Shown here piece after piece: positions 25,371 through 34,846 of a stretch of DNA of 64,000 nucleotides. The stretch is from contig DDFH01000003.1 of the NCBI GenBank assembly GCA_002337085.1, positions 186,001-250,000 on the forward strand, read 5' to 3'. Source of the DNA: Hyphomonadaceae bacterium UBA1933 (lineage in GTDB: Bacteria; Pseudomonadota; Alphaproteobacteria; Caulobacterales; Aquidulcibacteraceae). Position 1 is the stretch's first letter. Every line of letters starts with the position of its first letter. The notes under the pieces are model-generated. The model searched no databases, had not been told where the DNA came from, and saw only the letters and a list, made by a program, of their open reading frames with translations. The position numbers and the translations under genes are program-made.

Positions 25371-27428
25371 ATGACTGAAACTACCCGTCGCCAAATACTT
25401 CAATCCTTGTCAGTTACTCTTGCCGCTGGTCTGGGGATGAATTTACACCCCGCAATTTCACGTGCGCTTGATATTCCTGCCGATGTTAAAACTGGCACTT
25501 TGCAAGACGTAAAGCATATTGTGGTTTTGATGCAGGAAAACCGCGCTTTTGACCACTATTTTGGAACATTAAATGGGGTATGCGGCTTTGGCGATAAATA
25601 TCCGATACCTGTTGCCAACACGAAAACCCGCCTTAAAAATACGGTTTGGGTGCAGTTTAATGAGGAAAACAAAGAACCACTTTTAATTTATCCATTCCAT
25701 TTAAATACAAAGCAAAATTTTTCCCATATGCGCCATGAAGGCACACCGCATCATTTTAATGATGCCCAAGGGGCATGGAATAATGGTCGTCTTGATGATT
25801 GGACAAAATATAAGCACAATCATGCAATGGGATATTTTAATCGTGAAGATATTCCATTCCAATTTGCCCTTGCAGAAGGCTTTACGCTTTGTGATGCTTA
25901 TCATTGCGCAATGCATGCCGGCACCAACCCTAATCGTGTTATGCACTGGACCGGAAGCATTAATCCTGATGGCACAAAAAATGGCCCAGTGATTGATAAT
26001 ACTTATGATGAATTTTCTGCTGATCCTGCGCATCATGGTGGCTATGATTGGACAACTTATCCCGAACGCCTAGAAACCGCCGGTATTGATTGGCAAATTT
26101 ATCAAAATATGGCGGATAATTTTACCGATAATCCACTAGCGGGTTTTAAGGTTTTCCGCGCCGCTAATAAGGCAAAAGACGGCGCATTAACCCGCCTTGC
26201 AGAGCGTTCAATCCGCACGCGCGACATTGATAAACTAAAAGAAGATGTACTTAACAATAAACTTCCCCAAGTGTCATGGATTATTGGCACTGCCGAAGGT
26301 TCTGAACACCCTGGCCCATCAAGCCCGGCACAAGGGGCGGAATATATTGCCAATGTTCTTGATGCCTTGACTGCGAACCCAGAAGTTTGGGCAAAGACGG
26401 TTTTCATAATTAATTTTGATGAGAATGATGGTTTGTATGACCATGTTCCGCCACCTGCTGTTCCGGCAATTGATGAAAATGGCAATTTGATTGGTGCGTC
26501 ACAAATTGACACTTTGGATGAATATCACCTTGTAGATGGCAAATATAAAAACCGCCCTTATGGTCTTGGCCCACGTGTTCCATGTTATGTTATTTCGCCG
26601 TGGTCGCGCGGTGGCTTTGTCAATTCCGAAGTATTTGACCATACCTCAGTGATACGTTTTATTGAAAAGCGTTTTGGCGTTAATGAACCAAATATTTCGC
26701 CTTGGCGTCGCGCGGTTTGTGGTGATTTAACCACGTGCTTTGACTTTAAAAACCCAAATAATCATGAGTTTTTTAAAAATTTGCCCGAAACCCGTGAGCT
26801 TGCCGATAAAACCCGCGCCTTGGGCAAAGGGCATTCAATGCCAAAAGTTCCGCAAATGCAGACCAAACCAAAACAGGAAAAGGGTCTAAGGCCGCGCCGT
26901 GCAATTGCTTATAATATGGATTGTGGAATTGAAAGAATTGGCGATAACGCCCAAATTAATTTCGTAAACCAAGGTGCAAATGCGGCGGTTTTCCATGTTT
27001 ATGATCATGGTGATTTGCAAAAAGTACCGGCGCGGTTCACGGTAAAATCTGGTGGCTCATTATCGGCATCTTTAGCGGGAAGGCCAAATATCCAAATAAA
27101 AAGCTCAAACGGATTTCATCGCCAATTTAATGGTATTGCCAAAAATCTACGAATTAGTTTCAGTGGTGGCCGTTTGAAAATAGAGAATAAAAATGGTGAT
27201 ACTGAAATCATCTGGAAAGATGTTTCTTATGGCGCTCATCCTAAAAATATCCACATTTTAGAGGGTGAAACCCAAGAAATTCAGCTTAATTTTGGCAATA
27301 GCCACAATTGGTATGACTTTATAATCGAAGGCGAAGGTTTTAGCTATCACTATGCGGGGCATATTGAAAATGGCATGCCGTCAATGTCTGATCCATCTGC
27401 ACATGGTGAAATACGCATTTCAAGCTAG
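25371..27428 (+). CDS. plcC: Phospholipase C, phosphocholine-specific type
   Basis: 685-aa secreted hydrolase. It opens with a Tat signal (ETTRRQILQSLSVTLAAGLG, twin Arg at residues 5-6). The phosphoesterase domain follows with VVLMQENRAFDHYFGTLNGV, HAGTNPNRVMHWTGS, FDENDGLYDHVPPP and YGLGPRVPCYVISPW, and the C-terminal part has two DUF756 repeats (from about residue 500). Such enzymes hydrolyse phosphatidylcholine or sphingomyelin to release phosphate-containing head groups. The Pho box just upstream supports phosphate scavenging. It is convergent with a TonB-dependent receptor that shares its terminator. The gene symbol is a family-level guess. Confidence 0.93.
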   Translation: MTETTRRQILQSLSVTLAAGLGMNLHPAISRALDIPADVKTGTLQDVKHIVVLMQENRAFDHYFGTLNGVCGFGDKYPIPVANTKTRLKNTVWVQFNEENKEPLLIYPFHLNTKQNFSHMRHEGTPHHFNDAQGAWNNGRLDDWTKYKHNHAMGYFNREDIPFQFALAEGFTLCDAYHCAMHAGTNPNRVMHWTGSINPDGTKNGPVIDNTYDEFSADPAHHGGYDWTTYPERLETAGIDWQIYQNMADNFTDNPLAGFKVFRAANKAKDGALTRLAERSIRTRDIDKLKEDVLNNKLPQVSWIIGTAEGSEHPGPSSPAQGAEYIANVLDALTANPEVWAKTVFIINFDENDGLYDHVPPPAVPAIDENGNLIGASQIDTLDEYHLVDGKYKNRPYGLGPRVPCYVISPWSRGGFVNSEVFDHTSVIRFIEKRFGVNEPNISPWRRAVCGDLTTCFDFKNPNNHEFFKNLPETRELADKTRALGKGHSMPKVPQMQTKPKQEKGLRPRRAIAYNMDCGIERIGDNAQINFVNQGANAAVFHVYDHGDLQKVPARFTVKSGGSLSASLAGRPNIQIKSSNGFHRQFNGIAKNLRISFSGGRLKIENKNGDTEIIWKDVSYGAHPKNIHILEGETQEIQLNFGNSHNWYDFIIEGEGFSYHYAGHIENGMPSMSDPSAHGEIRISS

Positions 27429-27450
27429 ATAAAATACAATATAAATTAAA

Positions 27451-27485
27451 AAGCCAGCCCTTGTATAAAGGGCTGGCTTTTTGTT
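27451..27485. terminator. Bidirectional intrinsic terminator
   Basis: AAGCCAGCCC pairs with GGGCTGGCTT around TTGTATAAA-type loop bases, with T runs on the plus strand and A runs before the stem. It can therefore end both the phospholipase C transcript and the TonB receptor transcript, which face each other. Confidence 0.9.
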
Positions 27486-27501
27486 TGGAGGGGAGAAATA
27501 T

Positions 27502-29841
27502 TTAGAATTCCGCAGATACAGAGAATAACAAAGTTCTCGGTGCACCAGGATAAACCGCACCATTCGAAATACCGTTTATGTATTTTTCATTGGTTAGGTT
27601 GCTGATGGTAAGGCGGGCTTCAACACCTTTTAATTTGTCAGACAGGTTTTCAACATTTACGCCGATATATGCGTTGGTCATGACATAAGCATCGGCAGTT
27701 TGCGTGTTTGCCATATCGATGAAACGTTTACCGATATATTTTGATGAAATACCAACCGAATATGCGCCACTTGTATAATCGGCGCTTAGAACGGCCATGG
27801 ATTTAGGGGTTCCGAAAACCTGTGTTCCATCAACGGTTTCTTTATTGCCACCTGAATCATAGGTTGCTTCGTTATAAGTGTAAGAACCAGAAAGGCGTAA
27901 TTTATCGGTTGCGCGATATGATGCCAAAAGCTCAAGACCTTTTGATGTTACACCACCCAAATTGATATAAGTTCCATCAACTTCATTTAGGTAATCAATA
28001 CCTGAAACAGTTCCATCGGCGATATAAGTGATGCGGTTGTCAAATTTGATATCAAACAAGGTCGCAGTTAAATTAAGCTTGCTATTTTTATAGCGCAAAC
28101 CAAATTCAATATTATCTGCGGTTTCTGGCTCAAGCGATTTAAGTACTGCACTGCTTTCGCTCATGCGGTCTTGACTGATGGCATTAAAGTTCTGTGAAAA
28201 GCCAGCAAATGCTTCAAGCCCTGCGATTGGCGTAATATAGTTTAAACCAAATGCAAACAATGGATCCGAGTTAGAGCTTAGGCTGGATTTTGAGTATGTG
28301 CCGACAACGCGCTCACGGGTGCGGTCAACAAAATATTGTTTCAAACCAAAGCGTGCGGTTAACGGGCCATATTCCAAAATATCTTCAATATAATAATTGG
28401 TTTCTTCAACCGTATAATTATCACGATATTGTACATAATATGGGTTGTTATTATATGCAGGGCCAATTGCGGCATTTAAAACCTTGTGCCAATCACGGGT
28501 TACGTTTGACTTGCCGTTTTCATACCATAAACCACCGGTTAGGCTATTTTTGAATGCGCCAAAATCATGATCCCATGCAAGGTCAACCAATGCGCCTTTG
28601 CGGAAGTTTTTATAATGTGTATGACGGTAAGACATAACCGCAATTGCGTTTGATGCATAACAAGCTGGGTCACCTTCGCCAAGTGATGAAGCAGAAATGC
28701 AGCTTGTATCACCCGTAGCTTTTACACCATTTGGCAATACGAAATAAATTTTACCCAAAGCAGAGCCACCATATACTGTTGTGTTGGTAAGCTCGGTTTC
28801 AGGGCCACCTGCATTATTGGTTACGTCAACGATATAAGGTGGAATCCAATCCCCTTGACCAGTCATTTGGTGATAATATCCGGTTGCTTTGACCTTGATT
28901 TCACCAAATTGTTTTTCTGCACGGTAATAGTTCAAGAAGTTTTTGCGGTGCGCGCGCCAACCATCACGATAGTTTTGGTCAATCATTGGAATGCCAGTCC
29001 AGATTGATGTCAAATAATCGCGTGTTGGGTTTTGTTTCCAATAATCAAGCGATGATGGGTCGGTTTCGGCTTCATTGGCATCATCATATGAAAGGAAGCC
29101 AGTAAGTTTATAACCGGCAATTTCTGAAATAACTTTACCACTTAGGTGGTCACGGGTGATTTGTGCGAAATTATCAACATAATCTTTGTTGCGTGCCGAA
29201 GAAAGCGACAAGAAAGCATATGTATTTGGCGCGATTTCACCACTATCGAAGCGGGCATAATATTTTTGTGCGCTTTGGTCACCTGATGCATATAGCATTT
29301 TAAGAGCTTGTTCGGTTTTTGGGTCTGAAACGATGAATTTTAAAGTTCCACCCAAGGCTTCATTTGATGCCGAGCTAAGGTCAGCGGTACCTTGTGATAC
29401 TTCAACAGTTTTAAGGTCAAGGATATCGATATAACGATTGGCCTTTGAACCACCGCCATATGTTGAGCCACCATTTGGAATGCCGTCAATTGTTGTCCCA
29501 ATTTGTTGACCGCCAGGGCCAGAGTTGAAACCACGCATTGTGATAGAAGTTGCCCAATCAGCAGAACCAAAAGCATCAGCCTCGGTAACAATAATACCTG
29601 GAAGTTCGTTTACAACATCGTTCACGCTGGCAACAACTGGCGTGCGTTTAATCATAACGGGTGAAACGCGGCTTTTGGAATAGGTTTGACCGGTAACGAT
29701 TACAACATTTTCATCAGTATTTTCAGTGGTTGGCTTTGTATTATTTTCTTGTGCTAATGCGGATTGGGTTGTGCCAAGTGCAAAAATTGCCAGCAATGAC
29801 CCTCCCAAAAGCGCCTTTTTAAAACTTAGAGATTTTTTCAT
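27502..29841 (-). CDS. TonB-dependent outer-membrane receptor
   Basis: 779 aa with a signal peptide (SFKKALLGGSLLAIFALG, cleavage near ALAQ). The plug domain begins with ENVVIVTGQTYSK and continues with VVASVNDVVNELPGIIVTEA and ITMRGFNSGPGGQQIGTTID. The 22-strand barrel ends in the Phe-terminated LLFSVSAEF. TonB-box-like residues (VVIVTG) are at the N-terminus of the mature protein. The ligand is unknown. Pairing with the phospholipase C gene suggests uptake of something released by lipid breakdown, but that is inference. The 5' leader has a palindrome CCGATAAATCGG at 29851-29862. Confidence 0.93.
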   Translation of the reverse strand: MKKSLSFKKALLGGSLLAIFALGTTQSALAQENNTKPTTENTDENVVIVTGQTYSKSRVSPVMIKRTPVVASVNDVVNELPGIIVTEADAFGSADWATSITMRGFNSGPGGQQIGTTIDGIPNGGSTYGGGSKANRYIDILDLKTVEVSQGTADLSSASNEALGGTLKFIVSDPKTEQALKMLYASGDQSAQKYYARFDSGEIAPNTYAFLSLSSARNKDYVDNFAQITRDHLSGKVISEIAGYKLTGFLSYDDANEAETDPSSLDYWKQNPTRDYLTSIWTGIPMIDQNYRDGWRAHRKNFLNYYRAEKQFGEIKVKATGYYHQMTGQGDWIPPYIVDVTNNAGGPETELTNTTVYGGSALGKIYFVLPNGVKATGDTSCISASSLGEGDPACYASNAIAVMSYRHTHYKNFRKGALVDLAWDHDFGAFKNSLTGGLWYENGKSNVTRDWHKVLNAAIGPAYNNNPYYVQYRDNYTVEETNYYIEDILEYGPLTARFGLKQYFVDRTRERVVGTYSKSSLSSNSDPLFAFGLNYITPIAGLEAFAGFSQNFNAISQDRMSESSAVLKSLEPETADNIEFGLRYKNSKLNLTATLFDIKFDNRITYIADGTVSGIDYLNEVDGTYINLGGVTSKGLELLASYRATDKLRLSGSYTYNEATYDSGGNKETVDGTQVFGTPKSMAVLSADYTSGAYSVGISSKYIGKRFIDMANTQTADAYVMTNAYIGVNVENLSDKLKGVEARLTISNLTNEKYINGISNGAVYPGAPRTLLFSVSAEF

Positions 29842-30036
29842 AAGATTTCCCCGATAAATCGGACATCACCAAATTCTCACAATGAAAACAGGTGATTTCC
29901 TAGCGCCCTGATAATTGGGTGTTATAACAATCGCATGATGTTTATGTGGGGTTTTTGTGTAAGCATGTCATAATATTTTGATTAAAGCACTTGGAAGATT
30001 TTACGTGCAAGTTTATAGCAAAACAAAGGTGAAAAG

Positions 30037-31206
30037 TTGAAAATCTCGAAACGCGCACAAAATATAAGCCCATTCATAGTGATGGAATTTTCCCGCAAAG
30101 CAACCGTGCTTGAGGCACAGGGGCATCATATAATCCGCCTTGGTGTTGGTGAACCTGATTTTGGCCCGCCGCAAGCGTTTGTTGATGCATTAAAGGCAAC
30201 TTTGGACAGCCCAGCCAAGGCATATACTAATGCCTTGGGGCTTGAAGCATTGCGTGAAAAGATTGCTGGCTTCTATAAGAGAATGCATGATCTTGATGTT
30301 CTTGCAAGCCAAATTGCGGTGACATCGGGTGCATCTGCGGCATTGTTGTTGGCGTGTGCGGCATTAGTAGACGAGGGGGATGAGGTTTTAATTGGCGATC
30401 CATCATATCCTTGCAATCGTGAATTTATGCAAAGCATGGGGGCAAATGTAAAATTAATCCCGACAAATCCTGCAAGCAATTATCAACTTAGTCTTGAAAT
30501 GGTTGAAAAAAATTGGGGCGAAAACACCAAAGGTATTTTAATTGCCACCCCATCAAACCCAACAGGAACGTCAATTGAGTTTGCGGAATTAAAAGCGATT
30601 TGCGATTTTGCAAAATCCAAAGGTGGTTTTAGAATTATTGACGAAATCTACCTTAACCTTGCCGATTATGATGAAAATGGTCACCCTGCAAAAAGCATTC
30701 TTGAACATGATGATGGTGCGATTGTTATCAATAGCTTTTCGAAATTTTTTGGGATGACGGGCTATCGCTTGGGTTGGTGCATTGCCCCCTTGGAATTAGT
30801 TCCCTATATCGAAAAACTATCGCAAAATTATTATATTTGCGCTTCAACGCCGGTGCAGATTGCCGCCCTTGAATGTTTTTCTGATGCCGCAATAAAAGAA
30901 TGTGAGGGGCGCAGGGAAATATTATTAAAACGCCGTGAATTTGTTTTAAAACGCCTTGAAGAAATCGGGCTTGCGGTTCCGGTAAAACCCAATGGCGCCT
31001 TTTATGTTTATATTGATGTTTCATCAACTGGAATGAATGGCATGGAATTTTGCGAAGCCGCCCTTGTTAAGGCGCATGTATCACTTACTCCAGGTGATGA
31101 TTTCGGGGTTTCTGATACCAAAAAATATGTCCGCCTCTCTTATGCCTCCTCAATGGAAGAGCTTGAAGAAGGGCTAAACCGGCTTGAAAACTGGCTAAAC
31201 AAATAA
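30037..31206 (+). CDS. Aminotransferase class I/II, aspartate aminotransferase-like
   Basis: 389-aa PLP enzyme. The PLP lysine is K236 in NSFSKFFGMTGYRLGW; GVGEPDFGPPQAF near residue 40 and the Asp in IIDEIYLNLADY are typical of the family, and the C-terminal Arg binding the carboxylate is in YVRLSYASS. It starts with TTG, preceded by AAAGGTG. Exact amino-donor specificity cannot be told, and the neighbouring genes do not point to a pathway. Confidence 0.9.
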   Translation: MKISKRAQNISPFIVMEFSRKATVLEAQGHHIIRLGVGEPDFGPPQAFVDALKATLDSPAKAYTNALGLEALREKIAGFYKRMHDLDVLASQIAVTSGASAALLLACAALVDEGDEVLIGDPSYPCNREFMQSMGANVKLIPTNPASNYQLSLEMVEKNWGENTKGILIATPSNPTGTSIEFAELKAICDFAKSKGGFRIIDEIYLNLADYDENGHPAKSILEHDDGAIVINSFSKFFGMTGYRLGWCIAPLELVPYIEKLSQNYYICASTPVQIAALECFSDAAIKECEGRREILLKRREFVLKRLEEIGLAVPVKPNGAFYVYIDVSSTGMNGMEFCEAALVKAHVSLTPGDDFGVSDTKKYVRLSYASSMEELEEGLNRLENWLNK

Positions 31207-31230
31207 AGGCTTGGGAAACCCAAGCCTTCT
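31206..31230 (+). terminator. Intrinsic terminator after the aminotransferase
   Basis: AAGGCTTGGG (31206-31215) pairs with CCCAAGCCTT (31219-31228) around AAA, then CTTAAAAA. The T-tract is short, but the stem is strong and starts at the stop codon. Confidence 0.75.
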
Positions 31231-31257
31231 TAAAAATATGCAAGAAATATTTGAAAA

Positions 31258-31378
31258 CCGCGTTATTAAGCGTAGCGCAAGTTCGGCTGAGCGCCAGCGG
31301 GAGTCCGCCGGCCCACCGGAGGCATTAGTGAATAGCACGAGCGTTTAGCGAGTGCCACGAATTAGCCGTGAGGTATAA
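31258..31378. other. Unexplained GC-rich segment
   Basis: A 120-nt non-coding stretch between the aminotransferase terminator and the M20 peptidase. It is clearly richer in G+C than the surrounding DNA. It contains repeated short words such as GCGTAGCGCAAG, GAGCGCCAGCGGGAG, CCGCCGG/CCACCGG and GAGCGTTTAGCGAGTG. No ORF, terminator or tRNA-like fold is seen. It could be a fragment of a mobile or repeated element. Confidence 0.4.
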
Positions 31379-31380
31379 AT

Positions 31381-32790
31381 TTAATGCGTTGCGTAATATT
31401 TCACCAATTCATATTGGAATTGGCGTGCTTCCATTAATGAACGAACTCTCATTCGCTCATTAAGGCCGTGTGCATAATTACCACTTGCCTCAGAGAAAGT
31501 TGCAGAGAAGCCGTAAGTTGGAATGCCTGCTGCCGAAGTATAAATACCATCTGTTGCACCGGTTGAAAGCACAGGAATAACCGGAACACCTTTCCAATAT
31601 TTATCCGCCAATTTTTCAATCGGTTCAAGAAATTCCTTGCCCATTTTTGGGGTTGGGGTGGCGATTGAACGTGGTTCAACAATTGCAACTTTGACATTGG
31701 GATTATTGATGGCTTTTTCCAAATCGGCCTGCACGCTATCAACCGAAACACCTGGGAAAATACGGCAATTAACATTGGTATGCACGCTTTGCGGTAAGGC
31801 ATTAAGCGCGTGTCCACCATTAATCATGGTTGCTACGCATGTGGTGCGCAACATTGAATGCCATGCGTTGTCTTTGGAAATAATTGCATCGGCGGCTTTA
31901 TCATTTGGGTTTTTGACGATTGCTTCCATTGCCGCGCCCACTTCGCCGCCTTTAATCTTTGCCATGCGGGTGAAATATTCGCGGTTGGCATCATTGAACA
32001 TCACAGGGAATTCAAGTTTTTGCACGGCCTTCATTGCGTCAGCCATATCATAAATCGCATTTTCAGGTTTTGGCACAGAAGAGTGACCACCCGGGTTTGT
32101 GGTGGTGATTGTAAAGTCTTGATAGACTTTTTGCGCACCCTGTACACTTAAGGAAATGCGATTGCCATTTTCATCTAATGAACCGCCCGCACCTTCATTA
32201 AGGGCGAAATCAGCATCAATCCAATCCTTGTGATTTTTGGATAACCATTGTGCGCCATTAAATGCGCCGGTGGTTTCTTCGCCGCAAGTCAAGGCAAGCT
32301 TAATATCATATTTTGGTTTGAAGCCTTCTTCTTTATAGCGCATCATATTGTCAACCCAATATGCGGCGATGTTTTTCATGTCTGAAACCCCGCGCCCGTA
32401 AAAGAAGCCATCTTCCTCATACAAGGTAAATGGGTCACGCGTCCAATCTTCACGTTTGGCCTCAACCACATCAAGGTGGGCCATAAGAAGAATGCCTTTT
32501 TTTGCCTTTGATGTGCCTTTTATTACCGCAATCGCACCACCTTCTTTAGGAAAATCAGGGTTGGTAAAAACAAAAGCATCTTTATCTGAAAAACCCACAG
32601 AATGAAGGCGATCGACCATTTTCTGTGCCGCAATTGTGCAATTGCCACTTGAATATGTGGTGTTGGTTTCGATTAATTCTTTGAAGATTTCACGAAAGCG
32701 CGCTTCACCCGGATAGCTTTGCGCCATTGCAGATGTCGCAGAAAAACCAAGTCCTAAAATAATTGCCGAAGATAATAAAAACTTTTTCAT
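31381..32790 (-). CDS. M20 family metallopeptidase, secreted
   Basis: 469 aa with a Sec signal peptide (MKKFLLSSAIILGLGFSATS, cleavage after AMAQ). The M20 zinc site is visible: HLDVV in ILLMAHLDVVEAK, Asp in YGRGVSDMKN, the Glu pair in TCGEETTG, and later Glu/His ligands in NEGAGG and YAHGLNERM. The dimerisation lid contains TTTNPGGHSSVPKPENA. It is probably a periplasmic dipeptidase or amidohydrolase. Confidence 0.92.
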   Translation of the reverse strand: MKKFLLSSAIILGLGFSATSAMAQSYPGEARFREIFKELIETNTTYSSGNCTIAAQKMVDRLHSVGFSDKDAFVFTNPDFPKEGGAIAVIKGTSKAKKGILLMAHLDVVEAKREDWTRDPFTLYEEDGFFYGRGVSDMKNIAAYWVDNMMRYKEEGFKPKYDIKLALTCGEETTGAFNGAQWLSKNHKDWIDADFALNEGAGGSLDENGNRISLSVQGAQKVYQDFTITTTNPGGHSSVPKPENAIYDMADAMKAVQKLEFPVMFNDANREYFTRMAKIKGGEVGAAMEAIVKNPNDKAADAIISKDNAWHSMLRTTCVATMINGGHALNALPQSVHTNVNCRIFPGVSVDSVQADLEKAINNPNVKVAIVEPRSIATPTPKMGKEFLEPIEKLADKYWKGVPVIPVLSTGATDGIYTSAAGIPTYGFSATFSEASGNYAHGLNERMRVRSLMEARQFQYELVKYYATH

Positions 32791-32876
32791 GCCAATCCCT
32801 TAAATATATTGTCCCATAAATTTGTTACAACAGATTTGCAGGTTTTCAGCTTTTATCAACCCCAAAAGCTACATTT

Positions 32877-34013
32877 TTATAATTCAAGGCAATCATTGTT
32901 TATTTGTGTGACTGATTTTACGCCAGTTAGTGTCATTGCGACCTTCATTTCCTTGGCGAAAATGTCCAAAAGGTTTTTAACGCCACGCTCACCATCAGCA
33001 GCCAAGGCATAAATATAGGCGCGCCCAATCATTGCCGCATCCGCACCCAATGCCAACATCCTTACCACATCAAGCCCAGAACGAATGCCAGAATCAGCAA
33101 GGATTTTCATATCGCCTTTAATTTTATTGGCAATATCAGGCAAGGCGCGTGTAGTTGAAATCACACCATCAAGCTGCCGCCCGCCATGATTAGAAACCAC
33201 AATGCCATTTGCCCCAAAGTTTTTGGCATCAATTGCATCATCCTTGTTCAAAATACCTTTGATAATAATGTCGCCCTTCCAAAAATCACGTATCCATTCA
33301 AGGTCTTTCCAGGCAATTGATTGATCAAAATTCGCACCTAGCCAACCCATATAATCTGCGAGATTGGTTGGTTTTCTTAAATATGTCGAGACATTGCCCA
33401 AATCATGTGGCGTTCCCATAAGACCAACATCAAATGCCCATTTGGGGTGCATTATTGCTTGTAAAATACGTCTTTGGGCGGCAAATGGCCCCGACATTCC
33501 TGAATGGGCATCGCGGTAACGTGAACCTGGGGTTGGCATATCGACCGTGAATACAAGGGTTTTGACACCTGCGGCAATTGCGCGTTCAAGAACATTTTTC
33601 ATAAAGCCGCGATCTTTTAAAACATAAAGCTGAAACCAAAGTGGTGGGTTTTCAACCTTATTAATTGCTTCTTCAATCGGGCATACCGAGACCGAAGACA
33701 TGGTAAAGACGATGCCTTTTTCTTTGGCTGCTTTTAGTGCCTGAATTTCACCACGTCTTGCATACATTCCAGTTAGGCCAACTGGTGCAAGGACAACCGG
33801 CATTGATAATTTTTGCCCAAAAATCTCTGTGCTAATGTCCAAATCTTCAACATTGCGTAAAACTCTTTGTTTAAGGGCGATTTGTTGCAAATCTTTGGTG
33901 TTATTACCAAGCGTAACTTCGGCATTTGCACCGCCATCAATATAATCAAAGAGAAATGGCGGAAGGGTCTTTTTCGCATATTTGCGGTAATCGGTGGGGG
34001 CTGAGATTATCAT
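32877..34013 (-). CDS. lldD: L-lactate dehydrogenase (FMN, quinone-linked)
   Basis: 378-aa alpha-hydroxyacid dehydrogenase of the LldD type, which oxidises L-lactate to pyruvate and passes electrons to quinone. Visible features are FLFDYIDGGANAEVT, MPVVLAPVGLTGMYARRGE, the substrate loop SVSVCPIEEA and the catalytic His/Arg motif SNHGGRQLDG, then FMN-binding DSGIRSGLDVVRMLALGADAAMIGR. It directly abuts lldR (stop and start are adjacent), and an LldR-type operator lies upstream of lldR. A related hydroxyacid oxidase (mandelate, glycolate) is possible, but the regulator and operator favour lactate. Confidence 0.92.
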   Translation of the reverse strand: MIISAPTDYRKYAKKTLPPFLFDYIDGGANAEVTLGNNTKDLQQIALKQRVLRNVEDLDISTEIFGQKLSMPVVLAPVGLTGMYARRGEIQALKAAKEKGIVFTMSSVSVCPIEEAINKVENPPLWFQLYVLKDRGFMKNVLERAIAAGVKTLVFTVDMPTPGSRYRDAHSGMSGPFAAQRRILQAIMHPKWAFDVGLMGTPHDLGNVSTYLRKPTNLADYMGWLGANFDQSIAWKDLEWIRDFWKGDIIIKGILNKDDAIDAKNFGANGIVVSNHGGRQLDGVISTTRALPDIANKIKGDMKILADSGIRSGLDVVRMLALGADAAMIGRAYIYALAADGERGVKNLLDIFAKEMKVAMTLTGVKSVTQINNDCLEL

Positions 34014-34697
34014 TTATTCCTCATAACTTTGGTGCATGATTTTTATAATTGATTGGGTGTGGGCAAGTGCGGCATCGCGCGCCGCTTCGGCATCCTGTGC
34101 CATTATGGCGTTGTAAATTTCCCTATGCTGTTCGGGAAGGCCGTTTTCGGCCTCTGATGGATAAAAGCTTTTTAAAAAATTGCCGATGGCGCTTTGCAAA
34201 ATTTCAAAAAGCTGCTGATACATGAAATACAGGACTTTATTATGGGATGCCTGCACGATTGAAAGATGAAATTCGGCATCATAACTCGCCTCTAATATCG
34301 GGTCATTATTGCATGTGGCCTGCATAAGGTTTTCAAAAGCGGTTTTGATGGCGCGTCTTTCCAAAATAGTGGCATTTAATGCGGCGTCAAAGGCGGCATT
34401 CCCTTCAAGTGCTTTACGAATTTCGAGCACGTCAAAACAATATTGTGGTCGTTCGCTAAAATCTACAAAGTCTGGCTTTATAACTGGTGGGGACGGGGTT
34501 TTGGAACGTATATAAGAGCCATCACCCAAACGGGTCTCAAGAAAGCCAGAAACATTCAAACTTTTTATGGCTTCACGTAATGTTGCACGAGAAAGACCAA
34601 GTGATAGTGCTAGTTTACGTTCAGCAGGGATTTTTTCGCCTGCCTTTAAGCCACTATCTTCAAGATATTTCAGAATTTTTGAAACCGCATTTACCAT
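34014..34697 (-). CDS. lldR: FadR/GntR regulator, LldR-like
   Basis: 227 aa. The N-terminal GntR winged helix is clear (KILKYLEDSGLKAGEKIPAE and LGLSRATLREAIKSL), and the FadR-type ligand domain has LEIRKALEGNAAFDAALN and EHREIYNAIMAQDAEAA. It is probably a lactate-responsive repressor or dual regulator of lldD. The stop codon touches the lldD ATG, so the pair is one operon. Confidence 0.9.
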   Translation of the reverse strand: MVNAVSKILKYLEDSGLKAGEKIPAERKLALSLGLSRATLREAIKSLNVSGFLETRLGDGSYIRSKTPSPPVIKPDFVDFSERPQYCFDVLEIRKALEGNAAFDAALNATILERRAIKTAFENLMQATCNNDPILEASYDAEFHLSIVQASHNKVLYFMYQQLFEILQSAIGNFLKSFYPSEAENGLPEQHREIYNAIMAQDAEAARDAALAHTQSIIKIMHQSYEE

Positions 34698-34742
34698 GCC
34701 TGAATATTTCGTGGCGATGTAAAATAGTCAAGTTAATAATGA

Positions 34743-34761
34743 AAATTGGTCTGACCAATTT
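34743..34761. promoter_or_regulatory. LldR/PdhR-type operator (perfect palindrome)
   Basis: AAATTGGTCTGACCAATTT is a perfect 19-bp palindrome around the T at 34752, with the core TTGGTCnGACCAA recognised by FadR-family regulators of the LldR/PdhR group. It lies about 50 nt upstream of lldR, so the operon is probably autoregulated. Confidence 0.8.
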
Positions 34762-34846
34762 AACGCGCTATATGCTGGGTTGATTTTAATTACATTAAAA
34801 ACTATAAGCCGCGCGCCTGATTGAAAATAATTGCGTAACAATAAAA

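Noticed and set aside
29930..29985. A Pho box in front of the TonB receptor
   Set aside because: TGTAAG and TGTCATA half-sites are present but spaced 8 bp rather than 11 and in the wrong order.
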